From the NCBI RefSeq assembly GCF_036227265.1, contig NZ_CP109446.1:1091501-1155500 (forward strand): a DNA stretch of 64,000 bases, in the 5' to 3' direction. The notes beneath the pieces are model-generated. The model saw nothing but the letters and a program-made list of their open reading frames with translations. It searched no databases and had not been told where the DNA came from. Shown here one piece after another: positions 18,949 through 28,289 of the stretch; the stretch's first letter is position 1, and every line of letters starts with the position of its first letter. The translations under genes were made by a program, and so were the position numbers. The stretch is from Streptomyces sp. NBC_01476. Its GTDB lineage: Bacteria > Actinomycetota > Actinomycetes > Streptomycetales > Streptomycetaceae.

Positions 18949-19020
18949 GCTTCCGCGCCGCCCCCAGCACTCGCTCACCGAAGGCTGTCCCGGCACATCC
19001 CCGAAAGGTGACGCATCGTC

Positions 19021-20580
19021 ATGAACCGTGCCACCGTGCCCAGTTCCTCCACCCCCTCACTCGGCAGACGCTCCTTCCTGGGCCTCGGTCTCGGCGCCGG
19101 CGCCGCCCTCGCACTGGCCGCCTGCGGCGGCAGCGGTTCCGGCGGCTCCGGGTCGGGGACGGGTTCGTCCGTCCTGAAGTGGGGCTGGTCGCTGCCGACG
19201 TCGTGGGACCCGGTGTTCTCCTCGGCCGGCTGGGACGTGCATGTGCTGTCCCTGGTCTACGCCGGGCTCACCAAGCTCGACCCGCACGGCGCGGCCGTAC
19301 CGGCCCTGGCCAGCTCCTGGTCCTACAACCCCCAGGGCACGCAGGTGACCTTCAAGCTGCGGCCGGGGCTGACGTTCTCCGACGGCAGCGCGCTGGACGC
19401 GACCGCGGTCAAGAAGAGCCTGGAGCGCGGCATCTCCGACCCGAAGTCGCTGGTGTCGCCGCAGCTCACCTCGGTGAAGGCGGTCTCGGCGCCCGACCCC
19501 GCCACCGTCGTCATCGATCTCACGCACGCCGACTACCAGCTCCCCAACCTGCTGGCCGGCAAGACCGGCATGATCGTCAACCCGGCGGCCTTCACCACCG
19601 ACGCCGCCGGGATCGCCGCCAAGCCGGCCGGCGCCGGACCGTTCACCCTGACCTCGTACACGCAGAACGCCAAGGCGGTGCTGCGCCGCAACCCCGGCTA
19701 CTGGGACGCGGCCTCGATCAAGCTGACCGGCTTCGAGCTCTACCCGCTGCCGGACGCCTCCACCGTGGTGGCCGCCCTGCAGTCCGGGCAGTACAACGTG
19801 GCGCAGATCCCCGGCAGTCAGGTGGACGCGGCGAAGGCGGCCGGCCTGGAGGTGCAGGTGATCCCGTCGATGGTGGTCGCCACCCTCGACGTCAACAGCG
19901 CCAAGGCGCCGTTCGACAAGCCGCTGGTGGTCGAGGCGCTGAAGTACGCGATCGACCGCGAAGCGCTGGTGAAGACCCAGGAGTTCGGCCACGGCGAGGC
20001 CGCCTACCAGCCCTTCCCCAAGGGGTACGCGGGGTACGACCCGAACAGCGCGGACCTCTTCCCGTACAACCCGGCGAAGGCCAAGGAACTGCTGGCGCAG
20101 GCGGGTTACCCCAACGGTCTGGACGTCACGCTGACCACCTCGGTGGCCGAGGGCGCGCCGGAGCAGATCCAGGCACAGCTCAAGCAGGTCGGGATCAACG
20201 CGAAGATCCAGGTGATCCCGGCGACGCAGTTCACCCAGATCGTCTACATCCAGCACGACCGGCAGCTGAGCGTCGACCAGTTCGCGGGGCGCGACTCGGC
20301 CGTCCAGGCGTTCCAGGTGCTCTTCGGCGAGCAGGGGCTGATGAACCCCGGCCGGACCACTCCGCCGGAGCTGACCGCGGCGCTGGACAAGGTGACCCGG
20401 ACCCCGCTCGACTCCCCCGACTACCCCAAGGCGCTGCAGGCGGCCACCGCGTACGCGGTCCGCAACACGCCCAATGTCTTCCTCTACACGGTGCCGCGCA
20501 TCCTCGCCCGCGCCAAGAGCGTGTCGGCGCTGCCGGAGACCACCGTGGTGCAGCGGTTCGAGGGGGTGACCGCCGGATGA
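19021..20580 (+). CDS. ABC importer solute-binding lipoprotein (SBP_bac_5 family)
   Basis: 519 residues of the peptide/nickel/opine-type binding-protein family (cluster C). The N-terminus has a twin-arginine motif (GRRSFLGLG) and a lipobox LAAC with Cys35, so it is probably a Tat-exported lipoprotein anchored outside the membrane. Family features include [16 protein letters not shown] (about 115-130), PAGAGPFTL and YAIDREALV. It heads a binding protein, two permeases and two ATPases set. Although the family is called dipeptide-type, its neighbours are sulfur oxidoreductases, so the ligand is likely an oxidised organosulfur compound (inference). Confidence 0.88.
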   Translation: MNRATVPSSSTPSLGRRSFLGLGLGAGAALALAACGGSGSGGSGSGTGSSVLKWGWSLPTSWDPVFSSAGWDVHVLSLVYAGLTKLDPHGAAVPALASSWSYNPQGTQVTFKLRPGLTFSDGSALDATAVKKSLERGISDPKSLVSPQLTSVKAVSAPDPATVVIDLTHADYQLPNLLAGKTGMIVNPAAFTTDAAGIAAKPAGAGPFTLTSYTQNAKAVLRRNPGYWDAASIKLTGFELYPLPDASTVVAALQSGQYNVAQIPGSQVDAAKAAGLEVQVIPSMVVATLDVNSAKAPFDKPLVVEALKYAIDREALVKTQEFGHGEAAYQPFPKGYAGYDPNSADLFPYNPAKAKELLAQAGYPNGLDVTLTTSVAEGAPEQIQAQLKQVGINAKIQVIPATQFTQIVYIQHDRQLSVDQFAGRDSAVQAFQVLFGEQGLMNPGRTTPPELTAALDKVTRTPLDSPDYPKALQAATAYAVRNTPNVFLYTVPRILARAKSVSALPETTVVQRFEGVTAG

Positions 20581-21635
20581 GCGTGCTCACCGCGGCGCTG
20601 CCGGACCGGCGCCGCGCGTCCCTGGTCCGCCGGGCCGCGCGGGCACCGCAGCCGATCGGCCGGGCGCTGCTCACCGCCGCCACTGTGTTCCTGCTCTCCT
20701 CACTGCTGACCTTCGGGCTCGGCGCGCTGTCGAACGCCAACCCGGCGGCGGCGGTGCTCGGCGACACCGCGACCCCGGCGGACATCGACCGGCTCAACCA
20801 CGTCTTCGGGCTGGACCGTTCACTGCCGGTGCAGTACGTGACCTGGCTCGGTCACGCCTTCACCGGCGATCTGGGCCGGTCCTGGTTCACCACCCTGCCG
20901 GTGTCCACCAGCGTCTTCCAGGCGCTGCCGGTCGACCTGTCGATCGCCGGGCTGGCGCTGCTGATCGCGGTGCTGCTCGGCTCGCTCGGCGGGATCGCCG
21001 CCGCGCACAGCAACGGCGGGCGGCTCGACCGGGCGATCACGCTGCTCTGCTCGGTGCTCGGCACCCTGCCCGCCTTCGTGGTGGCCATCGGGCTGATCGC
21101 GGTGGTGTCGGTGAAGCTCGGCTGGCTGCCGTCCGGCGGCTACACGTCCTTCGGGCAGAGTCCTGAGCAGTGGCTGCGGTTCGCGATCCTGCCGGCCTTC
21201 GCGCTGAGCCTGGACACCGCGGCGAACGTGGCACGGCAGCTACGGGCCTCGCTGGTCGGCGAGTTGCGGGCGAACTACGTCACCGGCGCGGCGATGCGCG
21301 GGCTCTCGGCCCGCCGGGTGCTCTTCGGGCATGTGCTGCGCAACGCAGCGGGCCCGGCGCTGACCGTGCTCGGGATGAGCGTGCCGATGCTGATCGGCAG
21401 CGCGGTCGTCACCGAGCGGATCTTCAACCTGCCGGGCATCGCGCAGTTGTCGCTGCAGGCCGCCCAGCAGCACGATGTACCGGTCATCCAGGGCACGTTG
21501 CTGGTGACCGTCGGCGTGGTGCTGATCGCCAACCTGGCGATCAACGCGGGTCTGGTGGCGCTCAACCCCGCTGCCCGCAGGCGCCGTTCGGTGGCCGCCG
21601 CGGCGCAGGAGCCGGCCGTGGACGGTGTGTCGTGA
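20577..21635 (+). CDS. ABC importer permease (DppB-like)
   Basis: 352 residues, an integral membrane subunit with about six helices and the binding-protein-dependent transport signature near AAMRGLSARRVLFGHVLRNA. The usual DppB features LNHVFGLDRSLPVQYVTWL and GDLGRSW are present. Start chosen at the ATGA overlap with the binding-protein gene; the frame is open further upstream without homology. It pairs with the next permease. Confidence 0.9.
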   Translation: MSVLTAALPDRRRASLVRRAARAPQPIGRALLTAATVFLLSSLLTFGLGALSNANPAAAVLGDTATPADIDRLNHVFGLDRSLPVQYVTWLGHAFTGDLGRSWFTTLPVSTSVFQALPVDLSIAGLALLIAVLLGSLGGIAAAHSNGGRLDRAITLLCSVLGTLPAFVVAIGLIAVVSVKLGWLPSGGYTSFGQSPEQWLRFAILPAFALSLDTAANVARQLRASLVGELRANYVTGAAMRGLSARRVLFGHVLRNAAGPALTVLGMSVPMLIGSAVVTERIFNLPGIAQLSLQAAQQHDVPVIQGTLLVTVGVVLIANLAINAGLVALNPAARRRRSVAAAAQEPAVDGVS

Positions 21636-22540
21636 GGACACTGCGCCGCACCTGGCGGCTGCCCGCGGCCCGGTTCGCCCTCGCGGTGCTCCTCCTGGTC
21701 GCCGTGCTGGCGGTCTTCGGCGGCGTCATCGCCCCGCAGGACCCGCTGGCGCAGGACACCACCCGGGTGCTCCAGGGCCCCAGCGGGGCGCACCTGCTGG
21801 GCACCGACTACCTCGGCCGCGATGTGCTGAGCCGGCTGCTGGCCGGTACCGGCCGGTCGGTGCTCGGTGCGGTGGAGGCGGTCGGCGCGGCCATGCTGCT
21901 CGGGGTGCTCCCCGGACTGGCGTCGCTCTGGCTCGGCCGGGTCTTCGAGTGGACCGCGCTGCGGGCGGTGGACGCGCTGATGACGCTGCCGTTCACGCTC
22001 TTCGCCATCGCGGCGATCGGTGTCTTCGGCAACGGCCTCAACCAGGCCATGCTGGCGCTGGGCGTCCTGCTCTCCCCGCTGTTCTTCCGGGTCTCCCGGG
22101 CCGCCGCGCTCGGGCTGAAGCAGGCGCAGTACGTGGAGGCCGCCGAGCTGATGGGGGCCTCCCGCGGGCGGGTGCTGCGCACCCACATCGTGGCGAAGAT
22201 CCTGCCGACGGTGGCCGTCACCACCGCGCACGCGCTGGCCACCGCGCTGCTCACCGTCACCTCGCTGACCTTCCTCGGCGTCGGCATCCAGCCCCCGGCC
22301 CCCACCTGGGGCGGGGTGCTCGCCAGCGACCTGGGATATCTCGCCCAGCAGCCGTGGGCGCCGGTACTGCCGGCCGTACTGATCATGATCACCGTCGGGG
22401 CGCTGAACCTGCTGGCCGACGCGGTACGCGACAGCGGCGCCGCGGACGGCGCGCAGGCGCCCGCAGGGAAGCGGCGGGTTGACCCGCTGCGGGACGCGGC
22501 CACGCCGGAGAGGAGGACCGATGAGCCTGTCGCGGTCTGA
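21632..22540 (+). CDS. ABC importer permease (DppC-like)
   Basis: 302 residues, the second permease. It has LLGTDYLGRDVLSRLLAG near residue 50, typical of DppC/OppC, and the EAA-type loop EAAELMGASRGRVLRTHIVAKILP. The GTG start overlaps the preceding stop (GTGA). The end overlaps the following ATPase gene by 20 bases. Confidence 0.9.
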   Translation: MRTLRRTWRLPAARFALAVLLLVAVLAVFGGVIAPQDPLAQDTTRVLQGPSGAHLLGTDYLGRDVLSRLLAGTGRSVLGAVEAVGAAMLLGVLPGLASLWLGRVFEWTALRAVDALMTLPFTLFAIAAIGVFGNGLNQAMLALGVLLSPLFFRVSRAAALGLKQAQYVEAAELMGASRGRVLRTHIVAKILPTVAVTTAHALATALLTVTSLTFLGVGIQPPAPTWGGVLASDLGYLAQQPWAPVLPAVLIMITVGALNLLADAVRDSGAADGAQAPAGKRRVDPLRDAATPERRTDEPVAV

Positions 22541-23585
22541 GCGGGGTTCCGGACCGGCCGGCGTGCGGCCGGAGCCGGAGCAGCCGGTACTCGCGGTCGA
22601 GGGCCTGCACATCACCGTCGGCGGCGGCCGGAGCGAGGCCGTGCGCGATGTCTCCTTCACCGTCCGGGCCGGTGAGGCGGTCGGCGTGGTCGGCGAGTCC
22701 GGCAGCGGCAAGACGCTCACCTGCCGCTCGCTGCTGGGCGTCCTGCCGCCGGGGTGCGCGGTCTCGGCGGGCAGTGCCCGGCTGGCCGGCACCGAACTGA
22801 CCTCCCTGACCACCCGGCAGTGGGAGCGGCTGCGGGGCGTCGCGCTCGGCGCGGTCTTCCAGGACCCGGCCTCGTACCTCAACCCGGCGCTCACCGTCGG
22901 CCGCCAGCTCACCGAACCACTGCGGGTACGGCACGGGCTCAACCGCGCCGAGGCCCACGCCCGGGCCGTCGAACTCTTCGGCTCGGTCGGCCTGCACGCA
23001 CCCGCCGAGGTCTTCCACCAGTATCCGCACGAGCTCTCCGGCGGCATGCTCCAGCGCGTGCTGATCGCCATCGCGGTCGCCGGTGACCCGCGGTTGCTCG
23101 TCGCGGACGAGGCGACCACCGCGCTGGACACCGTGGTCCAGGCCGAAGTCCTCGACCTGCTGGCCCGGTTGCGCGACGAGCGGGGCCTGGCCCTGCTGCT
23201 GGTCAGCCACGACCTCGCGGTGGTCGCCGAGGTCACCGACCGCGTTCTGGTCTTCTACGCCGGCGAGGTCGTCGAGGACGGCCGTACCGCGGATGTGATC
23301 AGCCGCCCCGCGCACCCGTACACCGCCGCCCTGTTGAGCGTCGCCTCGGCCGGTGACTGGGAACGGCGGGCCCTGGCCGTGATCCCCGGCCGGCCGCCCG
23401 AGGCCGGCGCGGAACTGACCGGCTGCCGGTTCGCCGACCGCTGCCCGTTCGCCGAGGACCGCTGCCGCACCGGCCCGGTGCCGGTCACCGAGACCGCGGA
23501 CGGCCGCCGGGTGCGTTGCCTGCGCAGCACCGAACTCGCCGCCGTCCTGGCCGATTCCGACGCCTTCGAGGAGGTGCCCGCATGA
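22521..23585 (+). CDS. ABC importer ATPase (DppD-like)
   Basis: 354 residues. Walker A GESGSGKT, ABC signature LSGGMLQRV and Walker B LLVADEATTALD are intact. The C-terminal oligopeptide-transport domain has the Cys-containing block CRFADRCPFAEDRC. ATG 22521 is preferred, with GAGAGGAGG 5-13 bases upstream. It overlaps the permease and the next ATPase, so it lies in the same transcript. Confidence 0.9.
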   Translation: MSLSRSERGSGPAGVRPEPEQPVLAVEGLHITVGGGRSEAVRDVSFTVRAGEAVGVVGESGSGKTLTCRSLLGVLPPGCAVSAGSARLAGTELTSLTTRQWERLRGVALGAVFQDPASYLNPALTVGRQLTEPLRVRHGLNRAEAHARAVELFGSVGLHAPAEVFHQYPHELSGGMLQRVLIAIAVAGDPRLLVADEATTALDTVVQAEVLDLLARLRDERGLALLLVSHDLAVVAEVTDRVLVFYAGEVVEDGRTADVISRPAHPYTAALLSVASAGDWERRALAVIPGRPPEAGAELTGCRFADRCPFAEDRCRTGPVPVTETADGRRVRCLRSTELAAVLADSDAFEEVPA

Positions 23586-24769
23586 CCGTCTCCACCAGCG
23601 GGTCCACGACGCCGGCCACCACCGAGCAGGCCGGCCCGCGGGCGTCCGCCGCCGGCCCGGCCGAGCCCGCGGCCGGCGGCCTGCCCGGGACCGGCAAGGT
23701 ACCCGCGGAACCCGCGGAACCCGCGGAACCCTCGGAACCCGCGGAACCCACCGCCTCCACCGGAGCGGCGGCGGGCCGAGCCACCGGTGCCGAGGGCGGC
23801 CGGCCCGTGCTGAGCATCGACGGGCTCGCCGTGGCCTACCCCGGCCGCGGTGTCCGCGGCGGCACCGTGCCCGTACTGTCCGGCGTCGGCCTCGATGTGA
23901 CGGCGGGTCAGATCCTCGGCGTGATCGGGGAGACCGGATCGGGCAAGACCACGCTGGCCCGGGCAGTGGTCGGGGCCGCGCCGGTCACCGCCGGGCGGAT
24001 CACCGTCGCGGGGGTCGGGGTCGGCGCGCTGCGCGGCCGGGCACTGCGGGAGCACCGCAGGTCGGGCCGGGTGCAGTACATGTTCCAGGACCCGCTGCGT
24101 TCACTCGACCCCGATCTGACGGTGACCGACCTGGTCGGCGAGCCGCTGGCGGTGGCCGGGGTGGAGCGGGGGGAGCGGCGGGCCCGCGCCGCCGAGGCGC
24201 TGCACCGGGTGGGACTCGACGCGCGAGCGCTCGGCGACCGGATTCCGGCCGAGCTCTCCGGCGGCCAGCGCCAGCGGGTCTCGCTGGCCCGGGCCATCGT
24301 CACCCGTCCCGCGCTGCTGCTCGCCGACGAACCGGTGAGCGCCCTGGATGCCTCCAACCGCAACCATGTGCTGCGGCTGCTGGACGAGCTGCGCCGCGAC
24401 CTCGGAGTGGCGATCGTCGTCATCTCCCACGACCTCAGCTCCCTGGCCGGCATCGCCGACCGGACAGCGGTGCTCTACCGCGGCCGGCTCATCGAACAGG
24501 GCCCCACCGCCCAGGTGCTGAGCCGCCCGCTGCACCCGTACACCGCGCTGCTCACCGCCTCCGCGCCGCGGATCGGGCGGAGCGCCGCCCGCACCCCGGT
24601 CCCGGCCCGCACCGAACCGCCGGACTGGGCGGCGCAGCCCGGTGCCTGTGTCTTCGCGCACCGCTGCCCGTTCGCCGACGCCGCCTGCCGTACGCAGCCG
24701 CCGGACACCCCGCACCCCGGTGGGCGGGCCGCGGCCTGCCACCACCCGATCGCCCAACTGGCCCCCTGA
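23582..24769 (+). CDS. ABC importer ATPase (DppF-like)
   Basis: 395 residues. Walker A GETGSGKTT, signature LSGGQRQRVSLARAI and Walker B LLLADEPVSALD are intact. The C-terminal block VFAHRCPFADAACRT is present. The first 75 or so residues are an unusual Ala/Pro/Glu/Thr-rich extension that includes PAEPAEPAEPSEPAEP, coded by a 9-base tandem repeat. An ATGA overlap links it to the first ATPase. Confidence 0.9.
   Translation: MTVSTSGSTTPATTEQAGPRASAAGPAEPAAGGLPGTGKVPAEPAEPAEPSEPAEPTASTGAAAGRATGAEGGRPVLSIDGLAVAYPGRGVRGGTVPVLSGVGLDVTAGQILGVIGETGSGKTTLARAVVGAAPVTAGRITVAGVGVGALRGRALREHRRSGRVQYMFQDPLRSLDPDLTVTDLVGEPLAVAGVERGERRARAAEALHRVGLDARALGDRIPAELSGGQRQRVSLARAIVTRPALLLADEPVSALDASNRNHVLRLLDELRRDLGVAIVVISHDLSSLAGIADRTAVLYRGRLIEQGPTAQVLSRPLHPYTALLTASAPRIGRSAARTPVPARTEPPDWAAQPGACVFAHRCPFADAACRTQPPDTPHPGGRAAACHHPIAQLAP
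23702..23746 (+). repeat. 9-base tandem repeat in the ATPase N-terminus
   Basis: Five copies of CCCGCGGAA, the fourth with one change (CCCTCGGAA), code for Pro-Ala/Ser-Glu units. In-frame copy-number changes would lengthen or shorten the linker without a frameshift. Confidence 0.9.
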
Positions 24770-24795
24770 CCACCGACCTTCCCGGGAGGGACCCC

Positions 24796-25878
24796 GTGCC
24801 CATCGAGTTCATCGGCATCGCCGGCACCCAGGCCCACAGCGAGACCGGAATCACCCCAGGCCCGGTCGTGGACCCCGCTTATCTGACCGAACTGGCCCTG
24901 GCCCACGAGGAGTCCGGCTTCGACCGGGTGCTGGTCGCGCACTCCTCGGCGAGCCCCGACGGCTTCACCGTCGCCGACCAGGTGCTGGGCCGGACCACCC
25001 GGCTCGGTGTGCTGCTCGCGCACCGGCCCGGCTTCGTCGCACCGACCCAGACCGCCCGCAAGTACGCCACGCTGGACGCCTTCCACCCCGGCCGGATCGC
25101 GCTGCATGTGATCACCGGCGGCGACGACGCCGACCAGGCCCGTGACGGCGACATCAGCGACAAGCCGACCCGCTACCGCCGCACGGACGAGTTCCTGCAG
25201 GTGGTGCGGAAGGAGTGGGACTCGGCAGAACCCTTCGACTTCGAGGGCGAGTTCTACACGGTGCGCGGCGGCTGGTCCTCGGTCCGGCCGCAGCGGCCGA
25301 TCCCGGTGTACTTCGGCGGCGCGTCGCAGGACGCGGTCCGGGTCGGCGGCCGGCACGCCGATGTGTACGCCTTCTGGGGCGAGCCGCTGGCCGGCATCGC
25401 CGAGCGCATCCGCCAGGTCCGGGAGGCCGCCGCGCCCTACGGCCGGGACCCGCGCTTCAGCGTCAGCCTGCGCCCCGTCCCCGCGGCGACCGAGGCCGAG
25501 GCGTGGCGGCGGGCCGAGGACATCCTGCGGCTGACCAAGGAGCGCTCCGGCGAACTGCGCAAGGCGTTCAATCTGGACCACGCCGAGCAGGAGGGCTCCC
25601 GCCGCCTGCTGGAGTACGCCGCCAAGGGCGACGTGCACGACAAGCGGCTGTGGACCGCGCTGGCCAAGGTCACCGGCGCCGCCGGCAACTCCACAGCTCT
25701 GGTGGGCAGTTACGAGCAGGTCGCCGAATCGCTGCTGGACTACGTGCGGTTGGGCGTCTCCACCTTGCTGATCCGCGGCTTCAGCCCGCTGGAGGACTCC
25801 CGCGACTACGGGGCCCTGGTGCGGCTGGTGCGCGAGCAGGCGGACGGCGCGGCGCTGGCGGGGGCCGCTGCCGTATGA
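24796..25878 (+). CDS. SsuD-like flavin-dependent monooxygenase (LLM class)
   Basis: 360 residues of the bacterial luciferase-like family, in the alkanesulfonate monooxygenase (SsuD) branch. Such enzymes use reduced FMN and oxygen to break C-S bonds and release sulfite. Seen are LLAHRPGFVAPTQTARKYATLD, HVITGGDDADQARDGD, IPVYFGGASQDAVRVG and ALVGSYEQVAESLLDYVRLGVSTLLIRG, all matching SsuD blocks. GTG start with GGGAGGGA 5-12 bases upstream, 26 bases after the importer ATPase. A close paralogue lies at 29526. Reduced flavin probably comes from the reductase at 31507. The exact substrate is unknown. Confidence 0.88.
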   Translation: MPIEFIGIAGTQAHSETGITPGPVVDPAYLTELALAHEESGFDRVLVAHSSASPDGFTVADQVLGRTTRLGVLLAHRPGFVAPTQTARKYATLDAFHPGRIALHVITGGDDADQARDGDISDKPTRYRRTDEFLQVVRKEWDSAEPFDFEGEFYTVRGGWSSVRPQRPIPVYFGGASQDAVRVGGRHADVYAFWGEPLAGIAERIRQVREAAAPYGRDPRFSVSLRPVPAATEAEAWRRAEDILRLTKERSGELRKAFNLDHAEQEGSRRLLEYAAKGDVHDKRLWTALAKVTGAAGNSTALVGSYEQVAESLLDYVRLGVSTLLIRGFSPLEDSRDYGALVRLVREQADGAALAGAAAV

Positions 25879-28289
25879 GCGAGATGACCGGGACCGTCAC
25901 GCCGACCACCTCCCACTGGGGTGCGTTCGGGGTTCGGCGGGACGCGGAAGGGACGGTCCACGCCGTCCCGCACCCCGCCGACCCCTCGCCGTCCCCGCTG
26001 CTGCGCGGGGTCCCGGGCTCCCTCCACCACCCGACCCGGGTCCTGCGGCCCGCCGCCCGGCGCGGCTGGCTGGAGCACGGCCCGGGGCCCACCGGCCGGC
26101 GCGGCGCCGACGCCTTCGTGGAGCTCGACTGGGACGAGGCACTCGACCTGGCCGCCGCCGAACTCGCCCGGGTCCGCGACCTGCACGGCAATCAGGCGGT
26201 CTTCGGCGGCTCCTACGGCTGGGCGAGCGCCGGGCGCTTCCACCACGCCCAGAGCCAACTGCACCGTTTCCTGGCCCGGTTCGGCGGATACACCGGCTCG
26301 CGCAACTCCTACAGCCTGGGCACCTCGCTGGTCCTGCTGCCCCACCTGGTCGGCGACGCGGAAGCCGTGCTGCGTGCCTCCTCCAGTTGGCCGACGATCA
26401 CCGCGAACACCGAACTGGTCATCGCCTTCGGCGGTATCCCGGCGAAGAACGTCCATGTCACCCCGGGCGGCGTCACCCGCCACGGCACCCCTGGCCACCT
26501 CGCCGAGCTGGCCGCGGCCGGCGCCGAGGTCGCCCTGGTCAGCCCGCTCCGCGACGACCTGCCCGACTCCGTGCACGCCGACTGGTACCCGGTCCGCCCG
26601 GCCACCGACACCGCCCTGCTGCTGGCGCTCTGCCACACCCTGGCCGACGAGGGCCTGCACGACCAGGAGTTCCTGGAGCGCTACTGCACCGGAAGCGAAC
26701 AGTTCCTGCGCCATCTGCGCGGCGCCGACGGCGGTACGCCCAAGGACGCCGACTGGGCCGCCGCGATCACCGGGGTGACCGCCGACCGCATCCGCGCGCT
26801 GGCCCGCCGCGCCGCCCGCCTGCGCACCCTGGTCACCGTCACCTGGTCCCTGCAGCGCATCCAGCACGGCGAACAGCCGGTCTGGGCCGCCCTCGCGCTG
26901 GCCGCCCTGCTGGGGCAGATCGGCCTGCCCGGCGGCGGCTTCGGCCACGGCTACGGCTCGATGGGCGACGTCGGCGACACCGGCCCGCAGCTGCGGCTCC
27001 CCTACCTTCCCCAAGGCCCCAATCCGGTCGAGGAGTTCATCCCCTGCGCGCGGATCGCCGACCTGCTGCTGCACCCGGGTGAGGAGTACGACTACGACGG
27101 CACCCGCCGCCGCTACCCCGACATCCGCCTGGTCCACTGGGCCGGCGGCAACCCCTTCCACCACCACCAGGACCTGGGCCGGCTCCGCCGCGCCTTCGGC
27201 CGGCCCGACACGGTCCTGGTCCACGAGACCCACTGGACGGCCACCGCCCGCCACGCCGACCTGGTGTTCCCCGCCACCACCTCGCTGGAGCGCGACGACC
27301 TCGGCGGCGGGCGGCGGGACACCCACCTGATCGCGATGCACCGCGCCGTCGAACCGCTCGGCGAGGCCCGCGACGACCACGCCATTCTCGCCGGCCTGGC
27401 CGAACGGCTCGGTTTCGCCGAGGAGTTCACGCAAGGCCGCACTCCGGCGCAGTGGCTGGAGCACCTCTACACCGAGTGGGCGCGTGAGTTGACCGCCCAG
27501 GGCGCGGGACAACCGCCGTCCTTCGCGGACTTCTGGGCGGCCGGCGAGTGGGAGCTGCCCCAGGAGCCCGCCCACCGCACCCTGTTCGCGGACTTCCGGG
27601 CCGACCCGCGGCGCGCGCCGCTGGCCACCCCCAGCGGACGGATCGAGCTGTACAGCCGGACCATCGCCTCCTTCGGTCTGCCGGACTGCCCGGGACACCC
27701 CACCTGGCTCGCACCGGACGAGTGGCCGGGCGCCCCGGCGGCCGGCCGGCTGCCGCTGCTGCTGATCGCCAACCAGCCCGCCACCCGGCTGCACAGCCAG
27801 CTCGACACCGGGGAGGTCAGCCTCGCCGCCAAGGTCGCGGGCCGCGAGGCGGTCCAGATCCACCCCGCCGACGCGGCCGGCCGCGGCATCCGGGACGGCG
27901 ACCTGGTGCGGATCTTCAACGACCGCGGCGCGTGCCTGGCCGGCGCCGTGCTCACCGACCGGGTCAGCCCCGGCGTCCTGCGGCTGCCCACCGGCGCGTG
28001 GTTCGACCCGGTGCCCGGCCACGAGCCGCCGCTGTGCGCGCACGGCAACCCCAACGTCCTCACCGCGGACGTCCCGAGCTCCCGCCTCTCCCAGGGCTGC
28101 ACCGGCCAGCACGCGCTGGTCGAGCTGGAGCCCTGGAGCGGCGGCGAGCCGCCCCCGGTCACGGTCCGCCGGCCGCCGCCCTTCACGGCGGACCCCAGGC
28201 CACCGGGCACCGGATCCGGGCCGCCGGCCCCGGACTCCCGCCGAGCCCCTGACCCGCACGCCCCCGACGACAGGGAAGCCACCTCGTGA
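25875..28289 (+). CDS. BisC/DMSO-reductase-type molybdopterin oxidoreductase
   Basis: 804 residues of the molybdenum enzyme family that reduces S-oxides and N-oxides (biotin sulfoxide, methionine sulfoxide, DMSO). The Mo-ligating Ser is expected at Ser113 in FGGSYGW, the class III pattern. There is no Cys cluster for a [4Fe-4S] centre and no signal peptide, so it should be cytosolic and use a direct electron donor. Cofactor-binding blocks include IAFGGIPAKN, RLVHWAGGNPFHHHQD and VFPATTSLERDD. The C-terminus has a Pro-rich tail of about 45 residues. The ATGA and GTGA overlaps on both sides place it firmly in the sulfur operon. Confidence 0.88.
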   Translation: MSEMTGTVTPTTSHWGAFGVRRDAEGTVHAVPHPADPSPSPLLRGVPGSLHHPTRVLRPAARRGWLEHGPGPTGRRGADAFVELDWDEALDLAAAELARVRDLHGNQAVFGGSYGWASAGRFHHAQSQLHRFLARFGGYTGSRNSYSLGTSLVLLPHLVGDAEAVLRASSSWPTITANTELVIAFGGIPAKNVHVTPGGVTRHGTPGHLAELAAAGAEVALVSPLRDDLPDSVHADWYPVRPATDTALLLALCHTLADEGLHDQEFLERYCTGSEQFLRHLRGADGGTPKDADWAAAITGVTADRIRALARRAARLRTLVTVTWSLQRIQHGEQPVWAALALAALLGQIGLPGGGFGHGYGSMGDVGDTGPQLRLPYLPQGPNPVEEFIPCARIADLLLHPGEEYDYDGTRRRYPDIRLVHWAGGNPFHHHQDLGRLRRAFGRPDTVLVHETHWTATARHADLVFPATTSLERDDLGGGRRDTHLIAMHRAVEPLGEARDDHAILAGLAERLGFAEEFTQGRTPAQWLEHLYTEWARELTAQGAGQPPSFADFWAAGEWELPQEPAHRTLFADFRADPRRAPLATPSGRIELYSRTIASFGLPDCPGHPTWLAPDEWPGAPAAGRLPLLLIANQPATRLHSQLDTGEVSLAAKVAGREAVQIHPADAAGRGIRDGDLVRIFNDRGACLAGAVLTDRVSPGVLRLPTGAWFDPVPGHEPPLCAHGNPNVLTADVPSSRLSQGCTGQHALVELEPWSGGEPPPVTVRRPPPFTADPRPPGTGSGPPAPDSRRAPDPHAPDDREATS

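Larger units (their letters stand above)
18726..19020 (+). other. Structured 5' leader of the importer operon
   Basis: About 295 bases without a gene between leader peptide and binding-protein gene. It is pyrimidine-rich with several strong inverted repeats, listed separately. GAAAGGTGA provides the ribosome site for the next ATG. Confidence 0.5.
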
